Below are positions 9,138 through 17,510 of a DNA stretch of 64,000 nt, piece after piece; the stretch's first letter is position 1, and every line of letters begins with the position of its first letter. The notes beneath the pieces are model-generated. The model was given only the letters and a program-made list of their open reading frames with translations. It had not been told where the DNA came from and made no database searches. A program made the translations under genes and the position numbers. Source of the DNA: an uncultured Pelagibacteraceae bacterium (GTDB taxonomy: Bacteria > Pseudomonadota > Alphaproteobacteria > Pelagibacterales > Pelagibacteraceae); assembly GCA_902526645.1 (NCBI GenBank), contig CABZLS010000001.1, positions 103,193 to 167,192 of the forward strand, written 5' to 3'.

Positions 9138-10442
9138 ATGTTTTTAAAGTTAAATAGATTTAAAATAGTTTTTATCTCAACTTTATTGTTGATATCAAAC
9201 TCTGCCTTTTCTTCTGAAAAAAATATTACCTATATGCAAATTTTGCAAAAACCTAATGACTTAGATTTAAATTTAAAATACGCACAGCAACAAGGTAAAA
9301 TGGGAAACTTTAAACAAACCATTTCTACTCTTGAAAGATTAAATATGCTCTATCCAGATAATACTGAAATAAAATTATATTTGTTATCAATTTTAGTTCA
9401 AGTTGACTCCCCTGAAAAAGCCAACACTATTATTGAGGAAATGAAATTAAGAAAAGATCTTTCATCTGAAGATTTAGTAACATTGCAAGAGATTGAAGAA
9501 GAATTGAGAGATAGAGAACCAAGTCTTTGGAAATTTACAGCAGATATTTCTGCAGGTTCTGTATTTGCACAAAATGTAAACAGCGTTTCAAAATCAAGAG
9601 TCAAAAAAGAGTCTGGTAGTTATGTAGGGTTTAATTCAGCAAAATATGATAGGACACTTAGCGGAGGTATAAGTTTATCCGCTACTCGACCGATCGGTGA
9701 AGAGTCCTCATTTTTGTTAGGTCTATCTCAATCTACATCAGAACAATATCAAGAGACCGATGATGATTTTCAAAGTTATGGTTTGACTCTCGCATTAGAT
9801 ACAATTTTTGCAGGCCAAAGTGTTAGTCCGTACTTAATGTTAAGTAAATCTGATTATCAAACTGATGCAGATAGTTTTTCAATGATGTATGGAGCTGGAA
9901 GTTTTTTTACAATAGGTGAGAGAAACACTATTAGTTATGGTTATGCATTTTCAGATTCAAAAGGGAACAATAATACTAGTGACACAACAGCTAATGAAAC
10001 TAATACTATAGGTCACAGTTATACACTAGCACATGATTTTATCGTAAATCAAATTATTTCAACAAATATCAGTCTTGGATATAGTGATAGTGATGCAAGA
10101 ATAGATGATGGTAACGATTATGAAACTTATGATGTAGGATTTGGAATAAATTTTGCATTTCCTTGGGCTTATATCGCTGTATCTAATTCTTTAAGTTTTA
10201 ATGATTATAAAAAAGAAGATACTTCTGTTATTTCTCAAAAATTAAGATCCGATGTAGCAAATACGTTTGATGTTATGTTAACAAAGGCAATAGGAGATAT
10301 TTTTCCCGCAATTGACCCAAATAGAAGTTTTTTTATAAACCTTTCTTATGAAAAAGTTATATCTGAAGCAAATATTGTGAATTACGATTATATTGCTGAT
10401 TCTTTTTCTTTAAGCTTCTCTAGGTCGTTTAATTTAAATTAG
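9138..10442 (+). CDS. Signal peptide + TPR N-terminal region + outer-membrane beta-barrel (possibly Slam-like)
   Basis: N-term helical TPR-like repeats (LDLNLKYAQQQGKMGNFKQTISTLERLNMLYPDNTEIKLYLL), ~285 aa alternating aromatic beta-strand region ending FSLSFSRSFNLN. Confidence 0.6.
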   Translation: MFLKLNRFKIVFISTLLLISNSAFSSEKNITYMQILQKPNDLDLNLKYAQQQGKMGNFKQTISTLERLNMLYPDNTEIKLYLLSILVQVDSPEKANTIIEEMKLRKDLSSEDLVTLQEIEEELRDREPSLWKFTADISAGSVFAQNVNSVSKSRVKKESGSYVGFNSAKYDRTLSGGISLSATRPIGEESSFLLGLSQSTSEQYQETDDDFQSYGLTLALDTIFAGQSVSPYLMLSKSDYQTDADSFSMMYGAGSFFTIGERNTISYGYAFSDSKGNNNTSDTTANETNTIGHSYTLAHDFIVNQIISTNISLGYSDSDARIDDGNDYETYDVGFGINFAFPWAYIAVSNSLSFNDYKKEDTSVISQKLRSDVANTFDVMLTKAIGDIFPAIDPNRSFFINLSYEKVISEANIVNYDYIADSFSLSFSRSFNLN

Positions 10443-10554
10443 ATTTAGCAAAAGTTTATAAATACCGATAAAACAAGGCTTATTTATATTCTTTCTGTGC
10501 CCATTTTGGTCTTAAAGTTGTTTCAATTTTCTAAATATTTGTTACTTTTTCACT

Positions 10555-11793
10555 ATGAAAAAAATTTTGACAGCTGTTGTAAGCTTGTTATTCTTGTTCA
10601 GCGTTAACTCTATTGCTGAGGAAAAGTTAACAATTGAAAAACAATTAGTTGGAATAGTTGGTGCAATTTCAGGAACAGTCAAAACTGAGACGAGAGAATT
10701 AAAAGCAGGTGACAAAATCTATCTTAATGAAACCATTTATGCTGGTGCAGGGTCTGGAACACAAATTTTATTATTAGATCAGTCAACTTTTACTGTTGGT
10801 GAAGATTCTGAAGTAGTGATGGATACATTTATTTTTGATCCAGCTACGAATGATGGAAAAATTGTTGCGAGTGTAAAACAAGGAAGTTTAAAAGTTATCT
10901 CAGGACTAATAAGTAAAAAAAATCCTGATAGTTTAACTGTTGAAGTACCTGAAGGAACTTTAGGTTCTAGAGGAACTGAATTTCAAACTATAGTCTCAAA
11001 AGGAAGAACAGATACTTTATTAATTGGTCCGGGTAAAAATAATTCATTAGGTATGAGACCAGGCGCAGTATTAGTTGGAAATAATCTTGGTCAAACTTTA
11101 TTAGATAACCCTTATAGCATGACTTCAATGTCAAAAGGGAAAGCACCTGGGCAAGCAAAAAAGATTACAAAAAACCAGTTAAAAAAATTCAATAAAAAGA
11201 TGAAAGCTTTAAGAGTTGCAAAACTTTCACCTGACTCAACTAAAGCTGAGAGAAAACAACTTAGAAAAAGTTTAAAAAAAGAACTTAAAGCATTGGGTTT
11301 TGAAAAAGAAGAAATCAAAACTATGATCAAACAAAATATCAAGAAAGATAAAGAGAAAAAAGTAGCAATTAAGAAAGAAAGAGCAGAAAAGAAAAAAGCT
11401 AAAAAGAAAAAAGCTAAAGCAGAAAAGAAAAAAGGTAAAAAGAAAAAAGCAACTAAGAAAAAAGGTAAAAAGAAAAAAGCTAAAGCTGAAAAGAAAAAAG
11501 GTAAAAAGAAAAAAGCAACTAAGAAAAAAGCTACTAAGAAAAAAGCAACTAAGAAAAAAGCAACTAAGAAAAAAGCTACTAAGAAAAAAGCTACTAAAAA
11601 GAAAAAGGCTGTGAAGAAAAAACCAGCTAAGAAAAAGAAAAAAGCAGTAAAGAAAAAACCTAAGAAAAAGAAAAAAGTAGTTAAGAAAAAACCTAAGAAA
11701 AAGAAAAAAGTTGTTAAAAAGAAAAGAGTTGTTAAAAAGAAAAAAGCAGCTAAGAAGAGAAAAGCTAAAAAGAAAAGAAGAAGAAAGAAGTAG
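10555..11793 (+). CDS. Exported FecR-domain protein with Lys/Ala-rich C-terminal tail
   Basis: Signal peptide; FecR-like 'ELKAGDKIYLNETIYAGAGSGTQILLLDQSTFTVGEDSEVVMDTFIFDP...TPEGTLGSRGTEFQ'-type region; last ~150 aa KKKAT/KKKPK repeats. Confidence 0.85.
   Translation: MKKILTAVVSLLFLFSVNSIAEEKLTIEKQLVGIVGAISGTVKTETRELKAGDKIYLNETIYAGAGSGTQILLLDQSTFTVGEDSEVVMDTFIFDPATNDGKIVASVKQGSLKVISGLISKKNPDSLTVEVPEGTLGSRGTEFQTIVSKGRTDTLLIGPGKNNSLGMRPGAVLVGNNLGQTLLDNPYSMTSMSKGKAPGQAKKITKNQLKKFNKKMKALRVAKLSPDSTKAERKQLRKSLKKELKALGFEKEEIKTMIKQNIKKDKEKKVAIKKERAEKKKAKKKKAKAEKKKGKKKKATKKKGKKKKAKAEKKKGKKKKATKKKATKKKATKKKATKKKATKKKATKKKKAVKKKPAKKKKKAVKKKPKKKKKVVKKKPKKKKKVVKKKRVVKKKKAAKKRKAKKKRRRKK
11413..11595 (+). 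repeat. Coding tandem repeats: ~66-bp duplication then six 15-bp units (AAGAAAAAAGCWACT)
   Basis: Copies at 11413 and 11479 nearly identical; 15-bp units 11506-11595. Confidence 0.9.
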
Positions 11794-11851
11794 TTAGCAC
11801 TTTTTCATTAAGAATTATTTACTTTATTTAAATTAAATATAGATTTGTTTT

Positions 11852-13903
11852 GTGAAGGTATTTTTGCAAAAACACACGAACTATTTAATTTTCTTATTAG
11901 TTCTTTTATTTCTAATTTCTCTAAAGATAATTAATCCTTCATTTATCAAATCAGTTTCATATCTTAGTTTTGATCTTTATCAAAAAGTGTTTGCACAAAA
12001 AAAAAATAGTGAAGTTGTAATCATTGATATAGATGAAGAGAGTTTAGGAAAATTTGGACAATTTCCATGGAATAGAAATGTTTTTGCAAAAATTCTAGAT
12101 CAAATTAACCCTTCCAATCCAAAAGCGATAGGTTTTGATATTTTTTTTACTGAGAAAGATAAACAATCCCCTGATGAAATAATAAAATCATATAATTTAA
12201 TTCCTTCAGATGTTGCAGAACTTCAAAAATTAAAAGGACCGGATGATATTTTTTCAGAAAAATTAAAAAAGTCAAAATCAATTATAGCAGTATTAGGAAG
12301 CAATGTTCCTTCACATTCAAATTATGACAGGAAAGCAAAAGCAAGATTTCTATCGAAGGGAGGAGATCCAAAAAAATTTACATATTCATATCCTTACTCA
12401 ATTGGATCCCTTGAAATATTAGAAAAAGATGTAAAAGGTTTAGGGTCAATATCATTTTTAGATCAATTAGATGGAATCATTAGATCATTACCCTTAATTG
12501 TTCAATTCAATAAAAAGATATACCCCACGATGGGACTAGAGATGGTTAGAGTTGGATCTAATCAAAAAAATATTTACGTAGAATTGAACGAAGTTGGCAT
12601 TAAAAGAATAAGTGCAAGACCTTATAAAATTAGTTCAGACCCTAATGGAATTATTTGGATCAAATATAAAAAGTCAGATAAAAAACAATATATATCAGCG
12701 AGCGATGTTTACGATGGAAAATTTCAATCAGATTTCTTTAAAGATAAATATGTTTTAATAGGAGCATCTGCTCAAGGACTTTTTGATCTAGTTAAAACCC
12801 CATTAGGTATAACTATACCAGGAGTTGAAGTTCATGCAAATGTAATTGAAAATATTTTAGATCAATCATATTTAATCAGAAATCCAAATACTTATATCTT
12901 TGAGTTGTTATTTTCAATCATTGTTGCTTTAATAACATTTGTATTATCGCAAAAAATAAAACCAAAATATAGCTTATCTATTTTCTTTGGAAATCTTTTA
13001 GTAATAATAATTATTGGATTTTCTATCTATAAATTTAGATCTGAACTTATTGATATGAGTTATCCAATATTTATTGTTACAATTACTTTTTTGACAGGAC
13101 TTTATTTTAGATTTATCGAGGAAAATAAAATTGCTTTAGCTAATTTACAAAAAGAAGCTAAACTATTAAAAGAAAGAGAACTTGCAGCAGGAGTTCAGAA
13201 AAGTTTATTCCCAGATATTTCAAAATTTGAAAATTTTATATTTGCTAAAAATGTTCCAGCAAGAGACGTATCAGGAGATTATTTTGATGTAGTAAGATCT
13301 ACTCCAGAGGAATATTTTTTTACTTTAGCTGATGTATCTGGAAAAGGTGTTAAAGCTGGTATGTATATGGCTAAAGCATCCTCAATATTTCGAACTTTAA
13401 CAAATTTAAAATTTCCTTTAGAGAAAGTTGTGTTTGGTGTCAATAACGAACTTGTAGAGGCTAAGTTTAAGGGCATGTTTGTAACAGCTGTTTTTGGTAA
13501 GCTTAATATTAAAACTGGAGAGCTTATTTTTATTAATGCAGGACATGAAAGTATTTTGATTTTTGATCAAAATAAAAAATATGAATATATCAAGTCAGAG
13601 ATGCCACCTATTGGAATTGTTAAATATTTTACAGAGTCGATGGTTAAATCTAATACCATGAACCTTAAAGATAAAACATTTGTGGTTTATACCGATGGTG
13701 TAACTGAAGGGTATTTAAAAAATGGTGAGGAATTAGGGGCCGAAGGAGTTCAAAAAATCATAGATGGCATGTCAGAAGTGACACCAAAAACTATTGTCGA
13801 GTCTATTGAAAAAGAGTTGAATTGGGGTGCTGAAAAGTTAAGAGATGATATTACTTGTATGGCTATAAACATAAGTAACACTGAATTAATTAAGAAAAAA
13901 TAA
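11852..13903 (+). CDS. CHASE2 sensor domain + TM segments + PP2C/SpoIIE (RsbU-like) serine phosphatase
   Basis: CHASE2 'VVIIDIDEESLGKFGQFPWNRNVFAKILD...AIGFDIFF'; PP2C 'RDVSGDYFDV...LADVSGKGVKAGMYMA...YTDGVTEG...RDDITCMAI'. Confidence 0.93.
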   Translation: MKVFLQKHTNYLIFLLVLLFLISLKIINPSFIKSVSYLSFDLYQKVFAQKKNSEVVIIDIDEESLGKFGQFPWNRNVFAKILDQINPSNPKAIGFDIFFTEKDKQSPDEIIKSYNLIPSDVAELQKLKGPDDIFSEKLKKSKSIIAVLGSNVPSHSNYDRKAKARFLSKGGDPKKFTYSYPYSIGSLEILEKDVKGLGSISFLDQLDGIIRSLPLIVQFNKKIYPTMGLEMVRVGSNQKNIYVELNEVGIKRISARPYKISSDPNGIIWIKYKKSDKKQYISASDVYDGKFQSDFFKDKYVLIGASAQGLFDLVKTPLGITIPGVEVHANVIENILDQSYLIRNPNTYIFELLFSIIVALITFVLSQKIKPKYSLSIFFGNLLVIIIIGFSIYKFRSELIDMSYPIFIVTITFLTGLYFRFIEENKIALANLQKEAKLLKERELAAGVQKSLFPDISKFENFIFAKNVPARDVSGDYFDVVRSTPEEYFFTLADVSGKGVKAGMYMAKASSIFRTLTNLKFPLEKVVFGVNNELVEAKFKGMFVTAVFGKLNIKTGELIFINAGHESILIFDQNKKYEYIKSEMPPIGIVKYFTESMVKSNTMNLKDKTFVVYTDGVTEGYLKNGEELGAEGVQKIIDGMSEVTPKTIVESIEKELNWGAEKLRDDITCMAINISNTELIKKK

Positions 13904-13909
13904 TCCAAG

Positions 13910-16141
13910 ATGATAAAGAGGTTATTTTTAATTTCATTTTGTTTATGTTTTGTAATGCAAACTGTTCATGCAGGAATAGTTGAGCCTGTTTTTAAACAAT
14001 TTAAAGATCCAAATCAAGATGGTGTAGATAATGTACCATCAACAGTTTCAATACAAATTACTCCTGATGGAAAAAAAATGTTTTTATTGGATCATCTTGA
14101 AAATGCAGGTTCTAAAAAAGTTTATATTTATGATTTAACAACACCATTTGATATTAGCACTTTGGATGTCACAAATAGAACAATAGTAAGTTTAGATGGT
14201 TATGGTGATAATATGGGAGGCAATAATGACAATAAAGATATAGAATTTAATAATGATGGAACAAAAGTGTTTTTTTTTAGTGAATATGGTACATTGCAAA
14301 TTCATAATTTAACAACTCCATATGATGTAGCCTCAATTTCTTCTTCAACAGTCGTAGCTGATGACGGACTCAATTATAAAACTAAGTATTCTGTAAATAA
14401 TATTAAAGGTGTAGAATTTAATAACGATGGAACTAAAATGTATTTTGTTGATGGAACGCAACATGCAACTAAAATAGCACAAATTAATCTTTCCACTCCA
14501 TTTGATCCCATGTCAGGAACTAAAGTACATACTCTTGATACAGAACCTGCGGGAGTCGCATTTTATACAATGGAACCATCTTTTGATGACGATGGTACAA
14601 GATTATACATAAGTGAAGCTCTTAATAATTCAACTGGTGCTACTACTTATATGTATGTTTATAAATTATCTGATCCATTTGAATTAAGTTCTGCGACTTT
14701 TGCTGGCAAATGGCCAATTACTGCTAATGGCCAAAATATTTCTGCATACTCATGGACTTTTGGAAATAATGGTATGAAGGCTTACATTGCAACTGAAGAC
14801 GCTAATGATGACGGGGATGATATAATTTATGAATATGATTTAACTTGTCCTTATGGAATTGTAATTTGCGAAAATGAAACTGCTTCAATTACAAGTGCCC
14901 AAGTAGAAATAGCTAAAAATGTCATTTATCAAAATTCATCAAATATTTTTAAAAGATTTGATTGGTTAAGAAGAAATGAGGAAAAAACAAATTTAAATAG
15001 CCACAATATAAAATTAAATATTAATAATCCAATATTAGCTTCATTGAAAAACAATTTGGAAAGTTCTTTAAATAACACCCTAGAAAAATCATTTACAGAT
15101 GCTGAATATATTCAAACATCCTTAAAAAATGAAAAACCTAACAGTAATAAAAGAAATTGGTCTTATTGGTCCCATGGAGATATTTCATTTGGAAGAGTTG
15201 GCGATACATTTTCTTTCAAACCTAAAGAAATAAAGACTAAAGGTATTATGTTTGGAGCTGACAAACTAGTAAATGATAGGATATTTGGGTATGCGTTTCG
15301 ATACGGAAACGATGAAGTGGATATAAAGTCTAACGCCAACAATGAATTAGACTCTCAATCATTTACTTTAAATATTTATGGAAACATTCCTTTAAAAAAT
15401 AAGTCTTATTTAAACGCTTTAATTGGTGCGAGTTTTTTAAGTTTAGATCAGTTGACTTCAGGTGTTGTTTCTGGAGAGAGGAATGGCAAACAATTATTTA
15501 CTTCTTTGAGTTATGAAAATGAAAATAATTATACAAAATATGATATAATACCATTTGGTAAATTTGAATTGGGTATCACACAATTTTCCGACTATACTGA
15601 TTTTGGTACTTCTTCAACAAATAGCATAGAAACACACGAAAGCCTTACTTTTAAAACAGGTAATGTTTCAACAGGTTTTAAATTTGATAATATTTTATAT
15701 CTTGATGATAGGACTTTAAGTAGAAATGGTTTTGTCGAATATATTTATGATTTAACTCCTGATATTGATCATCATTATAAAAATCATATCGATAATAAAA
15801 GGATTAAAAAAACTATAAGTGCACACTCATTACACAATATAAAAGGAAATATTGGTTTCGAATATATGAAAAAAGATGGTTATACAGTTGCAATTAACTA
15901 TGAAAGATATCAAAGTCTTGATGATAGTGCACACATAGATAGTTTATTATTTAAATTTGGGAAAAAAAATAATAAAAATGCAAATTTAGATTTAATTTAT
16001 AAACCTATGAACAATAATAATACTGAGATTAGTTATTTAAAAGAATTAGGCAATTTTAATTTAAAATTAAAATCTAATTATAGTTTGTTTAGTAAAATTC
16101 CTGATTATGGTGCCAATATAGAACTATCAGGTACTTTTTAG
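13910..16141 (+). CDS. Autotransporter-like surface protein: beta-propeller-like passenger plus C-terminal beta-barrel
   Basis: Signal peptide; repeated 'ITPDGKKMFLLD', 'FNNDGTKVFFFS', 'FNNDGTKMYFVD', 'FDDDGTRLYISE'; C-term 'WSYWSHGDISFGRVG...' barrel ending in GTF. Confidence 0.75.
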   Translation: MIKRLFLISFCLCFVMQTVHAGIVEPVFKQFKDPNQDGVDNVPSTVSIQITPDGKKMFLLDHLENAGSKKVYIYDLTTPFDISTLDVTNRTIVSLDGYGDNMGGNNDNKDIEFNNDGTKVFFFSEYGTLQIHNLTTPYDVASISSSTVVADDGLNYKTKYSVNNIKGVEFNNDGTKMYFVDGTQHATKIAQINLSTPFDPMSGTKVHTLDTEPAGVAFYTMEPSFDDDGTRLYISEALNNSTGATTYMYVYKLSDPFELSSATFAGKWPITANGQNISAYSWTFGNNGMKAYIATEDANDDGDDIIYEYDLTCPYGIVICENETASITSAQVEIAKNVIYQNSSNIFKRFDWLRRNEEKTNLNSHNIKLNINNPILASLKNNLESSLNNTLEKSFTDAEYIQTSLKNEKPNSNKRNWSYWSHGDISFGRVGDTFSFKPKEIKTKGIMFGADKLVNDRIFGYAFRYGNDEVDIKSNANNELDSQSFTLNIYGNIPLKNKSYLNALIGASFLSLDQLTSGVVSGERNGKQLFTSLSYENENNYTKYDIIPFGKFELGITQFSDYTDFGTSSTNSIETHESLTFKTGNVSTGFKFDNILYLDDRTLSRNGFVEYIYDLTPDIDHHYKNHIDNKRIKKTISAHSLHNIKGNIGFEYMKKDGYTVAINYERYQSLDDSAHIDSLLFKFGKKNNKNANLDLIYKPMNNNNTEISYLKELGNFNLKLKSNYSLFSKIPDYGANIELSGTF

Positions 16142-16387
16142 TAAATCTTGAAGTTTATTTTCTTTTTCTAAAGCTCTTACTTCATCATAACCACCAATAT
16201 GCTGATCATCAAAAAATATTTGTGGTATTGTTCTTTTTCCATTTGCTTTTTTAATCATTTCATCCATAGCACCATCTACTGTTGCAATATTAATTTCATT
16301 ATAAGTAGCGTTATTTCTAGTTAATAATCTTTTTGCTGCATCACAATAATTGCACATTGGACCTGTATAGATTGTAATTTTTTTCAT
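16127..16387 (-). CDS. grxC: Glutaredoxin 3-like protein
   Basis: GPMCNYCDAAKRLL, 'RTIPQIFFDDQHIGGYDEV'; CNYC rather than CPYC active site. Confidence 0.9.
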   Translation of the reverse strand: MKKITIYTGPMCNYCDAAKRLLTRNNATYNEINIATVDGAMDEMIKKANGKRTIPQIFFDDQHIGGYDEVRALEKENKLQDLLKST

Positions 16388-16390
16388 AAC

Positions 16391-16687
16391 CTATAAATAA
16401 TCACCTTTTTTAATTTTACTAGATATTTGTTTTCTAGAATATTCAAATTTTTTTCTATGTTTAATACTTTTTTGGTGGACTCTTTTTCTCCATAATCTAA
16501 ATGATGAGGGTTTAAGGGATCGTCTCATAATTTTTATAACAGCAGACTCTGAGTAGCCAGTCTTTTTTTTGATTTCCTCAAAAGTAATCCTGTCTGCCCA
16601 AGCTGCCCAGATGACCCAATCTGGACTTTCCAGATTTGGCTCTGGATTTTTGACTTTGGTAACTGGCCTGTGACCTTTTTTTTTCAT
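16391..16687 (-). CDS. Small conserved protein (DUF2805/TIGR03643-like)
   Basis: 'PDWVIWAAWADRITFEEIKKKTGYSESAVIKIMRRSLKPSSFRLWRKRV'. Confidence 0.65.
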   Translation of the reverse strand: MKKKGHRPVTKVKNPEPNLESPDWVIWAAWADRITFEEIKKKTGYSESAVIKIMRRSLKPSSFRLWRKRVHQKSIKHRKKFEYSRKQISSKIKKGDYL

Positions 16688-16751
16688 AAATCCTTTATAT
16701 TTGAAAAAAATCGATAATGCATTTTTTTTGGGATGTGATATATTTAAATCT

Positions 16752-16806
16752 GATAGTCCTTCTTAGCCATCTTTAGCTCCCGGTTTTTAAGGACTATCTT
16801 TTTTTT
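16752..16806 (+). terminator. 10-bp perfect stem followed by T8, directly before LysE start codon
   Basis: GATAGTCCTT (16752-16761) ... AAGGACTATC (16789-16798) then TTTTTTTT. Confidence 0.75.
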
Positions 16807-17421
16807 ATGCTCCCTTTGGATTTTTTCCTTTTTTTACAAATAATTATATTTCTATTTATCACACCAGGCACTCCGAGAGTAGTAATTGTCTCTTATTCTA
16901 TGAATTATGGTATTAAAAATTGCGTCTGGACAGCGTTAGGTGACGTTACCGCAAATTTATTTCAAGCTACATTAGTTATTTTTGTAATAGGAACATTCTT
17001 GCTAGATAATCCAAATTTTTTAAATTTCTTAAAATGGATCGGCGTAATTTATTTAATTTATTTAGCTTACGATGTATATAAATCTTCACCAAGAGACGTA
17101 AATTCTAAAATAATTATTAAAAAGAATATTTTTTCTTTTTTTAGAGATGGTTTCTTAGTTGCAGGTACAAGTCCAAAAGCTTGGTTGTTTTTTCCTCTTA
17201 TATTCCCGCAATTTATTAACTTTAATAGTAATTATATAATTCAATTCTTAATATTAATTACAACTTATATCGTTTTGGATTTTATTTCTCTAATTGGTTA
17301 TGCTCTACTCGCACAAAAACTTCTTAAATGGATAAAAGCTAATCCAAAAACTCTTAATACAATCTCAGCGAGTGTTTTAGTTTTTATTGCTCTTATTATT
17401 ATTGTTACACAACAATATTAA
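16807..17421 (+). CDS. LysE/RhtB-family exporter
   Basis: Multi-TM with 'ITPGTPRVVIVSYSMNYGIKN' and 'GTSPKAWLFFPLIFPQF'. Confidence 0.85.
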   Translation: MLPLDFFLFLQIIIFLFITPGTPRVVIVSYSMNYGIKNCVWTALGDVTANLFQATLVIFVIGTFLLDNPNFLNFLKWIGVIYLIYLAYDVYKSSPRDVNSKIIIKKNIFSFFRDGFLVAGTSPKAWLFFPLIFPQFINFNSNYIIQFLILITTYIVLDFISLIGYALLAQKLLKWIKANPKTLNTISASVLVFIALIIIVTQQY

Positions 17422-17510
17422 ATTTCTACTAAGTATCATTTGCCACTTGAAAATTTTTTCATTTCTTTATTTAATTAACTATTAATTAATTAATTAACCA
17501 AAGGAATAAA

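Noticed and set aside
11386-11793. Lys-rich repeat region considered as a CRISPR-like or non-coding repeat
   Set aside because: Repeats are in frame within one long ORF and have no spacers; best explained as coding low-complexity sequence.
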